Shown piece after piece: positions 1 through 11,923 of a stretch of DNA of 64,000 nucleotides. Source of the DNA: Viscum album (taxonomy: Eukaryota > Streptophyta > Magnoliopsida > Santalales > Viscaceae); assembly GCA_963277665.1 (NCBI GenBank), contig CAUJRU010000141.1:186001-250000 (forward strand), given 5' to 3'. How positions within the stretch are numbered: position 1 is the first letter of the stretch; the number at the start of each line of letters is the position of its first letter. The translations under genes were made by a program, and so were the position numbers. Under the pieces are notes generated by a model. The model searched no databases, was not told the origin of the DNA, and was given only the letters and a program-made list of their open reading frames with translations.

Positions 1-545
1 ATTGGTTTCGTAAAACATATTATGTTTGTGTCATTTTTACTTTTACATTAAATAAAAAGTTATTTATGTCATTTCCCAACCAAAATGTCTCCATGGGGTC
101 CCCAAGTTGACCCATGGCTTGTCTTGGTCGGCCATGACACAACCAATAAGGTTGGGACATGTTTATAGGTCATTTCATATTATTAAAGCATTATTTATAC
201 CTTAAACTACACTAATCACCACTAATCGCGATTAAAAACTTAATAAGTTACTATTCACCAAAAAATTATTTTAATCTCATTGAACCACATTTTACTTCTT
301 AATGAAAACCATGTATGTTGGATTTTCAAAATTCAATACACATTAGTGGTAAACTTTCATTTAACTGAAAAATCAGTTTGCTTGATTACCACTTAGTGGT
401 TTCACTATTCATCAAAAATTGAAGTTTTTCAGAAAATTACCAAAAATTCAACCTAAGCTATATTTGATATTCCGAATTCAAAAATGAAGTCTATTTTACA
501 AAATTAAAATTATATAACTCACATTAATTAATTTAATAATTAATT
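1..545 (-). repeat. LTR-X fragment (U3 part), truncated
   Basis: This is the upstream half of an X-family LTR in reverse orientation. It contains the block with CCATGGGGTCCCCAAG, the GGTTGTGTCATGGCC block and the ATCGCGATTA block seen in every other copy (for example 56485-56640 on the plus strand). It breaks off near 545 at the TTAATAATTAATT block and continues directly into subtype X-C sequence. It carries no gene. The left end is cut by the window. Confidence 0.75.
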
Positions 546-669
546 TGTGTGACAAATATATATACACCCAATATAAGTGGATATTAAGTGTAAAACAATA
601 AAAGGTCATTCACACATATTCAATGGATGACATATTCAATGACTACATGTTGAACCCAAAGAAATCGAA

Positions 670-1350
670 ATTGGGTTAAAAAGTTCCCTTGACAGCCTAA
701 CGGCATCACATCAAAAAGAGTTGATGAGAGATAAAAAGAGTATCTCATCACTTGGACATAAAATTTACATCAATAAGGATGTATGAGAACATATCCCAAC
801 ATAAATATATGTAAATTAAAAGACCCAATAAAAGAAGTCTTTTAAAAAAGAGGAGGGTGAAAGGTTCCCTTACCGACTTGGGTATCTTTCAAAACATACA
901 CCCCATGAAAGAAAGACAATAGGTCATTGATGTAAATACTCATAAACGAAAGTATATTACACAAAGAGTAGAATAATGGGCAGTACATACACCACTCAAT
1001 GGAATTTGTGGCAAATGTAGCATAAATCTCACGGGAATAAAAGTGAGATGAAAAATACCTTACGAAAACTCGGCAGCCTAACAGCGCCACATAAAACTTC
1101 CGAATATGGATTGATGAGATCAAATAGAGTATCACATCATATTACAATATAATTTACAGCAAGTGGAATATAAAAGAAAATCCCCCAACATTGCAAGGAG
1201 GAGTTTAAAAGAAGTGACATAAAGGAGAGTACTTAAAAAGAAAGAGAGAGGTTAGATCTCTTACGAAAGTTCAGCAGCCTAACAGCGCCACTCAAAACTT
1301 CCAAAATGGATTGATGAGAGAGAATAGGGTCTCTCATCACATGAACATAA
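670..1350 (-). repeat. X-C tandem hairpin/donor modules (three units)
   Basis: There are three related units near 681-745, 1060-1140 and 1262-1345. Each has CCTAACGGC(G/A)(C/T)CA or CCTAACAGCGCCA next to an inverted repeat such as TGATGAGAGA/TCTCTCATCA. On the minus strand the last two units run into GTAAG (TTTC then GTAAG), which resembles a 5' splice site. The same triplet recurs at 13.3-13.9 kb and 29.0-29.7 kb. Confidence 0.65.
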
Positions 1351-1798
1351 AAATTACAGTAAATGTAATATAAAATAACATCCCAATCATAAGAAAGATG
1401 AGCTTAAAATAAATGACATAAAAGAGTGTACTTAAAAAGAAAGAGAGTTGTAGGATCCCTTACCTCGAGTCCGACTTGACTCGATCGTTCTTTAATCTCC
1501 TGAATAATAAACTTGAGTTAATTTCTAATTCCTTAAGAACTTTTTTCAAGTTCATTATTACTTTTATACCACTTATTACCATGTCATAAACATTATGTAA
1601 TCATTTATGTTAATAATATTTTTTTTGCCGATATTTTGTTCTTAAGTCAAAAGTGGACTTCTTACAATTACATGTTGTTCGTGTGGCCAAATGTTTATTA
1701 TATACAGAATTGTATTAATTATGTAGATATCATATATTTCATATATATCCAGTACATGCATGAATTTATAACATTACATAATCGTTTAGAGGTAAGAA

Positions 1799-2092
1799 AT
1801 GAAATGCACCGTTCATGGAGACGGTAAGCCGTTCGTACGCATGAACGCTACTTTCATTTCTATTTCGTATTTTATAGAATGGAATAATAATGATATAAAG
1901 GTATATTATAATTCCAGTATAATATCATATATAATATCATATTTCCATCCTTTATACATCCCAAATATGGTATTTAACGAATCAAATCACTTTGAGGGGG
2001 CGGTAGTCCGCACTTCCTTAAATGAAGATATCGCGTATACCCATAATGGAAGCGATAAAGGTAAGACAAAAATGAAAAATACAGAAGAATAA
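1799..2092 (+). other. Open frame of 97 codons antisense to the LTR-X leader
   Basis: An ATG-started open frame runs antisense to the LTR from the CG-rich palindromic module through the GGGGGCGGTAGTCCGCAC block. The predicted peptide begins MKCTVHGDGKP and contains NHFEGAVVRTSLNEDI. Related but mostly shorter or interrupted frames lie antisense in other LTR copies (for example 39059-39280 plus, 57623-57844 minus, 7727-7945 minus). I do not recognise the peptide and it has no known domain I can see. It may be chance conservation caused by DNA-level conservation of the modules. Confidence 0.2.
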
Positions 2093-2561
2093 ATAAAACA
2101 TAAACATATTATATATCATATATAAAAATAGAGACATCATAATGGCCACCTTTGAAGGTGTTAAATGAGTATTGAACAATCATCGTTTCGGGAGGCAGAA
2201 TTTCACCATCCACGGTAACCCTATGTTCTTTAACCATTTTATGTAGTTGTGTGAGAGTGTAGCTCTAATAAATCTTATAACAACATCCTAGTATATTTAA
2301 GATACTGGTGTTGTTACAAAAGAAGTAAATAAAAAGAGTTTAGGGGGTTGGAGAAGCAAAATAAAACAAATGAACATGAGAGAGTGAATTACCTTTAAAA
2401 GTGTAACTCCTTTTGATTTGAGACTAAAGGCTTCCTTTGAAGGGATTCTGCCCAAAGGGAATCCTCTAGGATGAGGATAGGGATGTTGAGAGAGTAAATG
2501 GGCAGGGGTTGGCCGAGCCAAAGGCTTGAGGAGTGTGTTAAATGAGGTAGAGGTGGGGGCC

Positions 2562-2568
2562 TTTTATA
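2562..2568 (-). promoter_or_regulatory. TATA box of LTR-X
   Basis: TATAAAA on the minus strand, in the context CTTATAAAAGGCCCCCACC. The pyrimidine-rich leader follows and then the AAAG/GTAATT donor. This copy is intact. Confidence 0.6.
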
Positions 2569-3920
2569 AGAGGAGAGGAGGGGCACTTTTGGAAAGTAAA
2601 GAAATATTACTTTATTTGAAAATGTGTTTCGGTTTCAAAAGGTCTCACATTGATATAATTCGTGGATAAGGTGATAATTATTATAAATACACTCATCCAA
2701 TAAGTTTTGGACATGTTTAGTTCATATAGTTTACATTATCTTTCCATTTTATTTAAATCGTCAAATAATGATGTCATCGCTGCATCATTATTATGTCATA
2801 ACTAATTTAATTTATTTAATGTCTAAAAATTATAAACAAAATACTATGATGTAGGAAATCTTTTTAGCTTTCCAATTAATATTTATAATCAAAAAGATGA
2901 CTTGTATAACCCCACTTAAAAAGTGTTTTAGTAAAACATATCATGTTTGTGTCAATTTTACTTTTACATTAAATAAAATGTTATTTATGTCATTTCCCAA
3001 CCAAAGTGGATCCATGGGGTCCCCAAGTTGACTCATGGCTTGTCTTGGTCGGCCATGATACAACCAATGAGGGTAATACATGTTTCAAGCTCATCTCATT
3101 TTATTAAAGCATTATTTTTACCTTAAACTACACTAATTACCACTAATCGCGATTAAAAACTTAATAAGTTACTATTCACCAAAAAATTATTTTAATCTCA
3201 TTGAACCACATTTTACTTCTTAATGACAACTATTTATGTCGGATTTTTGAAAATCAAAACACAATGATGGCAAAATTTCATTTAAACGGAAAATCAGTTT
3301 TTATAAGTACCACTTAGTGGTTTCACTATTCATCAAAAATTGAAGTTTTTCAGAAAAATCCCAAAAATTCACCCTAAGCTATATTTGATATTCTGAATTC
3401 AAAAATGAAGTCCGTTTTATAAAATTCAAAACATATAAGTCACATTAATTAATTTAATAATTAATTCCCGCTGTCATGACAAATAGCGTGTTTTATGAAA
3501 CAATAAGTATCAAAAGATTGACACTAGTTTAAGTCTGATTTCAAAGTGAAATTGATTCCAACGACCACTATTGGATTTAATGGTAAAAATATTTTCTAAT
3601 TTCACTTTAAAACCAATTAAAAATATAATCTAATCATATAAATAAATTAGATTAAAAAGTGGTTTTGAATTAAAATACAAAATTTTACACTATTCATCAA
3701 AAAAATGAACTTTATCGGAAAGAAACCAAAAATTTACACAAAGTAAATTTTGATGTCCCGATTCTTAATAAGAGTTTTATTTGGTCCAAAAGAATGTTTA
3801 AGAGTGAACAAAACTATATTTAATGACGGTTCTCCATCAAAAGGTGGTAAGTGAACCTTTAGTGAAAACTAGGGCATATACGCCTAAAATTGAATTCTTT
3901 CCGTATTTTAAGCCTTTATC

Positions 3921-4070
3921 TTTTATTGTATAAATGTAAAAATATTTAAGAACATATATAATCATATTTTAGTTATTTATATCCATTCCCTCCATTACAA
4001 CGGCTACATGTTAATTACCATTTAAAATAATATTATTTTATTATTAGAGTGCAACGTAAGATTCCCAAGA
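3921..4070. other. Spacer between two inverted LTR-X copies
   Basis: About 150 AT-rich bases that I could not match to the LTR-X consensus or to element G. They lie between a reverse LTR piece ending at about 3920 and a forward piece starting at the AAACCACTAAGTGG block. They may be older flanking DNA or a diverged fragment. There is no open frame of note. Confidence 0.4.
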
Positions 4071-4823
4071 AACCACTAAGTGGTAATCAAGAAAACTGAT
4101 TTTTCAGTTAAATGAAAGTTTACCACTAATGTGTATTTAATTTTGAAAATCCGAAATACATGGTTGTCATTAAGAAGTAAAATGTGGTTCAATGAGATTA
4201 AAATAATTTTTTGGTGAATAGTAACTTATTAAGTTTTTAATCGCGATTAGTGGTGATTAGTGTAGTTTAAGGTATAAATAATGCTTTAATAATATGAAAT
4301 GACCTAGACACATGTCCCAACCTTATTGGTTGTGTCATGGCCGACCAAGACAAGCCATGGGTCAACTTGGGGACCCCATGGAGACATTGTGGTTGGGAAA
4401 TGACATAAATAACTTTTTATTTAATGTAAAAGTAAAAATGACACAAACATAATATGTTTTACGAAAACAATTTTTACATGGGGTTATAAAGATCAGATAT
4501 TTAATTATAAATAGTCATTGGAAATCTAAAAATATTTCCTACATCATAGTATTTTTTTATGATTTTTAGACATTAAATAATTTAAATTATTAATGACATA
4601 ATCATGATGCAGCGATGACATCATTATTTGACGATTTAAATAAAATGGAAAGACAATGTAAAATATATGAACTACACATGGCCAAAACCAATTGGATGAG
4701 TGGATTTCGAACCCTTATCACCTTATCCAAGAATTATATCAATGTGGGACATTTTAAAACCGAAACACATTTTCAAATAAAGTAATATTTCTTTAGTTTC
4801 CAAAAGTGCCCCTCCTCTCCTCT

Positions 4824-4830
4824 TATAAAA
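4824..4830 (+). promoter_or_regulatory. TATA box of LTR-X
   Basis: TATAAAA followed by GGCCCCCACCTCTACC. It lies about 170 bases upstream of the leader splice-donor-like site at 5000. Confidence 0.6.
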
Positions 4831-5154
4831 GGCCCCCACCTCTACCTCATTTCACACACTCCTCAAGCCTTTGGCTCAGCCAAACCCTGCCCATTTACTC
4901 TCTCCACATCCCTCTCCTCATCCTAGAGTATTCCATTTGGGAATAATCCTTTCAAAGGAAGCCTTTAGTCTCAAATCAAAAGGAGTTACACTTTTAAAGG
5001 TAATTCATTCTCTCATGTTCATTTGTTTTATTTTGCTTCTCCAACCCCCTAAACTCTTTTTATTTACTTCTTTTGTAACAACACCATCATCTTAAATATA
5101 CTAGGATTTTGTTATAAGATATATTTTAGCTACACACTCACACAACTACATCAA

Positions 5155-5283
5155 ATGGTTAAAGAACATACGGTTTCCATGGATGGCGAAATTCTACCTC
5201 CCGAAACGATGATTGTTCAATACTCATTTAACACCTTCAAAGGTGGCCATTATGATGTCACTGTTTTTATATATGATATATAA
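5155..5283 (+). other. Short conserved frame inside the LTR-X leader intron
   Basis: ATG followed by 41 further codons and TAA, within the interval that would be removed by leader splicing. The peptide starts MVKEHTVS and includes ILPPETMIVQYSFNTFKGG. Closely similar frames occur in most LTR-X copies (for example 34723-34851), but some carry stops (the copy near 57404 reads TAAATAA). I do not recognise it. It may be an upstream ORF or only a conserved DNA block. Confidence 0.25.
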
Positions 5284-7250
5284 TATGTTTATGTTTTCCT
5301 TAAGCTTCTGTTTTTTTCATTTTGGGCTTACCTTTATGGTTTCCATTATGGGTGAACACGATATCTTCATTTTAGGAAATGCGAACTATCTCTCCCTCAA
5401 AGTGATTTGATTCGTTAAATACCATATATGGGACATATAAAGGATGGAACTATGATATTATATATGATATTATACTGGAATTATAATATACCTTTATATC
5501 ATTATGATTCCATTCTATAAAATACGAAATAGAAATGAAAGTAGCGTTCATGCGTACGTACGGCTTACCGTCTCCATGAACGGTGCATTTCATTTCTTAC
5601 CACTAAATGTGATGTAATATTATAAATACATCTATATGCTGAATATATATGATGTATATGTTATCCAAATAATTAATATCATTATGTATATAATGAACCT
5701 TTGACCAAATTAACAACATGTAAGTGTAAGAAGTCTATTTTTGACTTAAGAACCAAATACCGACAAAATGAACATTATTAACTTAACTGATTACATGATG
5801 TCCATAACATGGTATAAAAGGAATAATGAACTTGAAAAAGGTTCTTAATCAAGTAGATATTAACTCAAGTTTATTATTCCGGGGATTAAGATAGTGTCAT
5901 AGAGGCTTAAAATGAAAATAAATACAATCTTATGCATGGAATACACTAATATTCTTAAAAGATTGTTTTACTGCCTTTTGATGGCAAACCATTTTTGAAT
6001 CTATATTTTGAAAATTTTATAAACTATATTTTTCAAAATAAACTTATTCTTTATTATTGGGACATCAAAATTTACCTTGTGTGAATTTTTGGTATTTTTC
6101 TGACAATGTTCATTTTTTTAATGAATAGTGAAAAATACTGCATTTTACATCAAAACTGCTTTTTAATCTAATATATTTATATGATTAGATTATCTTTTGA
6201 ATTGTTCTTAATGTGTAATATGAATATATTTTTACCATTTTATCCAATGGTGGTCATTGGAATCAATTTCACTTTGAAATTAGACTTAAACTGGTGTCAA
6301 TCTTTTGATACTTATTGTTTTGTAAAAACACGCTATTTTGCTCTGGCAGCGGGAATTAATTATTAAATTAGTTAATGTGACTTATATGATTTTAATTTTT
6401 TAAAATAGACTTCATTTTTGAATTCAGAATATCAAATATAGCTTAGGGTGAATTTTTGGTAATTTTCTGAAAAACTTCAATTTTTGATGAATAGTGAAAC
6501 CACTAAGTGGTAATCAAGCAAACTGATTTTTCAGTTAAATGAAGGTTTACCACTAATGTGTATTTAATTTTGAAAATCCGACATACATGGTTGACATTAA
6601 GAAGTAAAATGTGGTTCAATGAGATTATAATAATTTTTTGGTGAATAGTAACTTATTAAGTTCTTAATCGTGATTAGTGGTAATTAGGGTAGTTTAAGGT
6701 ATAAATAATGCTTTAATAATAGGAAATGACTTAGACACATGTCCCAACCTTATTGGTTGTGTCATTTCCGACCAAGACAAGTCATGGGTCAACTTGGGGA
6801 CCCCATGGAGACACTTTGGTTTGGAAATGACATAAATAACTTTTTATTAAATGTTAAAGTAAAAATGACACAAACAAGAGATGTTTTACGAAAACAATTT
6901 TTACATGGGGTTATAAAGATCAAATTTTTGATTATAAATAGTCATTGGAAATCTAAAAAGATTTCCTACATCATTGTATTTTTTTATGATTTTTATACAT
7001 TAAATAAATTAAATTATTTATGACATAATAATGATGCAGCGATGACATCATTATTTGACGATTTAAATAAAATGGAAAGATAATGTAAAATCTATAAACT
7101 AAACAAGGCCAAAACCAATTGGATGAGTGGATTTCGAAGCCTTATCACCTTATCCACGAATTATATCAATGTGGGACCTTTTGAAACCGAAACACATTTT
7201 CAAATAAAGTAATATTTCTTTACTTTCCAAAAGTGCCCCTCCTCTCCTCT

Positions 7251-7257
7251 TATAAAA
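7251..7257 (+). promoter_or_regulatory. TATA box of LTR-X (B copy)
   Basis: TATAAAA followed by GGCCCCCACC, in the conserved promoter context. Confidence 0.6.
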
Positions 7258-8978
7258 GGCCCCCACCTCTACCTCATTTCACACACTTCTCAAGCCTTTG
7301 GCTCGGCCAACCCCTGCCCATTTACTCTCTCCAAATCCCTCTCATAATCCTAGAGGATTCCCTTTGGGCATAATCCTTTCAAAGGAATCCTTTAAACTCA
7401 AATCAATAGGAGTTACACTTTTTAAGGTAATTCATTCTCTCATGTTCATTTGTTTTATTTTGCTTCTCCAACCCCCTAAACTCTTTTTATCTACTCCTTT
7501 TGTAACAACAACAGTATATTAAATATACTAGGATGTTGTTATAAGATTTATTTGAGCTACACTCTCACACAACTACATCAAATGGTTAAAGAACATACGG
7601 TTTCCGTGGATGGCGAAATTCTGCCTCCCGAAACGATGATTGTTCAACACTCATTTAAACCCTTCAAAGGTGGCCATTATGATGTCACTATTTTTATATA
7701 TGATATATAATATGTTTATGTTTTCTTTAAGCTTCTTCATTTTTCATTTTTGGCATACCTTCATGGTTTCCATTATGGGTAAACACGATATCTTCATTTA
7801 AGGAAGTGCGGACTACCGCCCCCTCAAAGTGATGTGATTCGTTAATGCCATATGTGGGATGTGTAAATGATGGATTTAAAGTTATTATATATGATGTTAT
7901 ACTGGAATTATAATATACCTCTATATCATTATTATTTCTTTCCATTAAAGTATTAGATAGAAATGAAAGTAGCGTTCATGCGTACGTACGGCTTACCGTC
8001 TTCATGAACGGTGCATTTCATTTCTTATCCCTAAATGTAATGTACTATTAAAAGTACATGTATATAATGGATATATGTAATTAATGATATATATATAAAT
8101 GATTAATATAATTCTGGAATTAAAATATACATACCTCTCATTTAGTTTTAATTCCATCAATATGACAAAGAAATGAAAGTAGCGTTCATGCGTACGTACG
8201 GCTTACCGTCTCCATGAACGGTGCATTTCATTTCTTACCTATAAATGATTATGTAATATTATAAATACATGTATATGATGGATATATATGATATATATCT
8301 AAATCATGAATTTCATTCTGGATATAAAGAACTTTTGACCACACGAACAAGATGTAATTGTAAGAAGTCAACTTTCGACTTAAGAACCAAATATTGACAA
8401 AACAAACATTATTAACTTAAATGGTTACATAATGTTTATAACATGGAAATAAGTGATATAAAAGGAATAATGAACTTTAAAAATGTTCTTAATCAAGTAT
8501 AAATTAACTCAAGTTTATTATTCAGGACGTTAAAGAACGATCGAGTCAAGTCGGACCCGAGGTAAGGGACTTCGTCTCAATCTCCTTTCATTGAGGAATA
8601 TTTCGTTTTATACACAACTTTCATTTCTACGGTGTATAAACCCCTTTGACTTTTACTTTGATTCAAAAGGAATCTTTTTCTACGAAGCGTTTTACAAAAC
8701 GACAAAAAGGAATGTTTCTTTTAACGTACGCGGCGACAACGACCTTTTCTGCCGCCGCGAGTATTATTTGGTCTTTGGCTTCCTCAACAAGCCGTAATGT
8801 TTTTAGAATAAAATAAATACCATATACTCTTTTATGTATTTTGGTATTGAAAATGGTTTTGAAAAAGGATTCTATTATGTCAATATATTTATGATATATT
8901 GTGATTGAAATGTGGAAATGTTATCATTCCTTTATATTGGTTTTATGTTTTATGATTTTATATTGGTACTTGGACATT

Positions 8979-9178
8979 TTAACGGGTGGTTACGTTATAA
9001 ACCATATGACGGGTGGTGCCGTGAATACCAGGACGGGTGGTTACGTTATAACCTCCAATGCATTGGGTATGGAAGTCGGCCGTATGGCTATTCCATTAAG
9101 TATGTATGGAAATTGGCCGTATGGCTATTCCATTAAGTGATATGTGTGGAAGTCGACCGTATGGTTATTCCACTTAAG
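8979..9178 (+). repeat. X-B subtype tandem array with 74-codon frame
   Basis: There are three ACGGGTGGT units, then the palindrome CCAATGCATTGG (9055-9066), then three imperfect ~36 bp units containing TGGAAGT(C)GGCCGTATGG and CTATTCCA. A 74-codon ATG frame (8912-9136) runs through the array, with an overlapping 79-codon frame (8901-9140). The same array and the 74-codon frame recur in all four X-B copies in the window. The peptide has a hydrophobic, aromatic N-terminal part. No known domain was recognised. Confidence 0.7.
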
Positions 9179-9681
9179 TATGTTTATGTCCCAAGTTACC
9201 TTTATATATTCTATGTGTTCTTTATATGGGTTTTATGGTAATCCTTTGGTTACAAAAAGGTAAGTAATGATACTTTATTTAGTGAAGATTTTTTTTACTA
9301 CTTCATGAAGGTGAAGGTATTACTTTGATATAGCATACATGGTTTACTTGATGTTTGAAAAACTAACAGTTTTCATTATTTTTGTATCCCTTACTGAGCT
9401 TTTTATGCTCACCCCAAGTTTTTTCGAAATGTTTTTCACAGGACTTAAAGTGGAATAAGGTCAAGGATGGGATCAAGGGAATTTCATGCTATCTAAAACA
9501 TGGAATTTAGACATCTTTCTTTTTAAGAGTTTTTATTTTATGGAGACATAGTAGAAGTGTCTAATTTGTAATCTTTTAAGATGTAATAGTTATGTTCTAA
9601 TTCTCTAAAACTCTAAACCTGAAAAGATCCTCAATGTGAATTATTCATTTAATTCAATATTAAGTAAGGTTTAAGGCTGGG

Positions 9682-11923
9682 GATTGGATGAGTGGATTTC
9701 TAATCCTTATCACATTATCCACGAATTATATCAATGTGGGACCTTTTAAAACCGAAACACATTTTCAAATAATGTAATATTTCTTTACTTTCCAAAAGTG
9801 CCCCTCCTCTCCTCTTATAAAAGGCCCCCACCTCTACCTCATTTCACACACTCCTCAATCCTTTGGCTCGGCCAACCCATACCCATTTACTCTCTCCACA
9901 TCCCTCTCCTCATCCTAGAGGATTCCACTTGGGCATAATCCTTTCAAAGGAAGCCTTTAGGCTCAAATAAAAAAGAGTTACACTTTTAAAGGTAATTCAT
10001 TCTCTCATGTTCATTTGTTTTATTTTACTTCTCCGACCCCCTAAACTCTTTTTATTTACTTTTTTGTAACAACACCAGTATATTAAATATACTAGGATGT
10101 TGTTATAATATTTATTTGAGCTACACTCTCACACAACTGCATCAAATGGTTAAAGAACATACGGTTTCCGTGCATGGCGAAATTCTACCTCCCGAAACGA
10201 TGATTGTTCAATACTCATTTAACACCTTCAAAGGTGTCCATTATGATGTCACTATTTTTGTATATGATATATGATATGTTTATGTTTTCCTTAAGCTTCT
10301 GTTTTTTTCATTTTGGGCATACCTTTATGGTTTCCATTATGGGTAAACACGATATCTTCATTTTAGGAAGTGCGGACTACCGCCCCCTGAAAGTGATTTG
10401 ATTCGTTAATACCATATGTGGGATGTGTAAAGGATAAAGTTAATGATATTATATATGTTATTATACTGGAATTATAATATACTTATATATCATTATGATT
10501 CCATTCTAGAAAATATGAAATAGAAATGGAAGTAGCGTTCATGCGTACGTACGGCTTACCGTCTCCATGAACGGTGCATTTCATTTATTACCTCTAAATG
10601 TGATGTAATATTATAAATACATGTATATGATGAATATATATGATATATATGCTATCCAAATCATTAATATCATTCTGGATATAATGAACCTATGACCAAA
10701 TTAACAACATGTAAGTGTAAGAAGTCTATTTTGACTTGAGAACCAAATATCGACAAAATGAACATTATTAACTTAAATGGTTACATGATGTTCATAACAT
10801 GGTATAAAAGGAATAATGAACTTGAAAAAGATTCTTAAGAAAGTGGAGATTAACTCAAGTTTATTATTCAGGAGATTAAAGAATGGTCGGGTCAAGTCAG
10901 ATACGAGGTATGGGAATTCGTCTAAATCTCCTTTCTTTGAGGCATATTTTATTTTATACACAACTTTCTTTTATACGGTGTATAAACCCCTTTGAACTTT
11001 ACATTTATTCAAAAGGAATATTTTTTATACGAAGCGTTTACTAAATGACAAAAGGGAATGTTTTTGTCGTACGTATGCGGCGACAACGACTTCTCCGTCG
11101 TCGTGACCGTTATTTGAGTTTCGGCTTCCTCTACAAGCCATACCTTCTTTTTCAAAAGAAAAATAAATACCATGTTTTACTTTTCTTTTATTTTAGTATT
11201 GAAAATGGTTTTCACAATGTTTTTGTGTTGTATTGATATCTTGTGATTGAAATGTGGAAATGTTATGTTTCCTTTATGCATGTTTTATGTGATACGATTA
11301 TGTTATGGTTCTTGGGCATTATTATGAAGACGGGTGGTTCCGTGATAAACTAAGGGCGGATGAGCCCGATATAGCTCTCCAATGCATTGGGTAACGCGAA
11401 GGAGTGAAACGTTAAGGTTTCTCCGAAGAGATTTAGGGAATATACTGTGATGGGTATTCCAAACGTAACCAAGAGGGTTACTCCCTACGTAAGAATGTTA
11501 TGAATGCCTCAAGTTAACTTTATGACTTATTATTTCTATGATTTATTCATGATTTTATGAGGTATGTTAAAGTGATTATGTTTTATGGGTAAAGTATGAT
11601 TTCACTCTTATGTATGTATGTACCCATGTTTCCTTTCCATGTTTTTATAACTCATACAGAGTTTTTATGCTCATCCCAAGTTTTTGAAATGTTTTTCACA
11701 GGTCAAGGGAAAGGTACATGATAAGATGATAGAGTCAAGGATGTGTCAAGAAATAATCCATGTTTTATTTTAAATGTGTTTCCATTGATGGGAATGAAGA
11801 ATACTATCTTTATGTAACCTCTTTGTTTATATGTGGAATGTAAGGCAATTTTTATGATCTAATTCTCTAAAACTCTAAACCCGAAAAGATCCTCAATGTG
11901 TAATCTTGTAATAACTCAAGATT
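9682..11923 (+). repeat. LTR-X subtype A fragment, forward
   Basis: Starts abruptly at the ATTGGATGAGTGG block immediately after the end of the preceding LTR. It contains a TATA box (9816-9822), donor, CG-rich module (about 10536), exon-like block (about 10872-10907), the A-type GACGGGTGGTTCCG/GGGCGGATGAGCCCG region (about 11330) and the acceptor-like TTTTTCACAG before GTCAAGGG (about 11701). It stops about 25 bases short of the LTR end, where an inverted piece begins. Confidence 0.75.
9816..9822 (+). promoter_or_regulatory. TATA box of LTR-X
   Basis: TATAAAA followed by GGCCCCCACC in the standard leader context. Confidence 0.6.

Larger units (their letters stand above)
546..3920 (-). repeat. 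LTR-X subtype C copy, reverse, lacking both termini
   Basis: A long reverse-oriented X LTR. Read from right to left it holds the U3 blocks, the TATA promoter (2562-2568), the leader with its donor (near 2392), the CG-rich module at about 1800-1850, and the short exon-like block at about 1465-1500 (CGAG followed by GTAAGGG on the minus strand). The X-C specific triplet of hairpin modules follows at 546-1400. The U3 start TGTAACATCC is missing: similarity to 62.8-63.0 kb stops at about 3920. No internal retrotransposon region is attached. Confidence 0.75.
4071..5886 (+). repeat. LTR-X fragment, forward, mid-U3 to exon-like block
   Basis: Forward LTR-X sequence from the AAACCACTAAGTGG block through the TATA box (4824-4830), leader donor (exon end 4999, GT at 5000), the 42-codon frame (5155-5283) and the CG-rich module (5553-5595). 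It reaches TTTATTATTC at about 5880. There it jumps to a point about 60 bases inside a second LTR, with GATTAA shared at the junction. The pair therefore looks like a partial LTR-LTR recombination product. Confidence 0.75.
5887..9681 (+). repeat. Near-complete LTR-X subtype B, forward
   Basis: This copy lacks only about the first 60 bases of the LTR and the last few (it stops at AAGGCTGGGG). Without those its length agrees with the complete X-B LTR at 59209-63067. It carries the TATA box (7251-7257), two CG-rich palindromic modules in tandem (about 7972-8014 and 8182-8224), the exon-like block ending CGAG/GTAAGGG at about 8563, and the X-B array (8979-9178). A splice-acceptor-like TTTTTCACAG lies at about 9441. 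It joins directly to another LTR at the ATTGGATGAGTGG block. Confidence 0.8.

Noticed and set aside
842..1135. Short AT-rich frames across LTR-X (for example 842-1135, 6181-6366, 10773-10961) as genes.
   Set aside because: Not kept in frame between LTR copies, of low complexity and without start context. They are chance frames.
670..1350. Tandem hairpin modules considered as a CRISPR array.
   Set aside because: Only three diverged units with unequal spacing, in a eukaryotic retrotransposon LTR. There is no regular repeat-spacer pattern.
4871..5095. Proline-rich frame of about 74 codons (ARPTPAHLLS-like) repeated in every LTR-X copy as a possible protein.
   Set aside because: It has no ATG at its start (the first codon is TTG), sits in the CT-rich leader just after the TATA box and crosses the inferred splice donor. 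It is better explained as untranslated leader.
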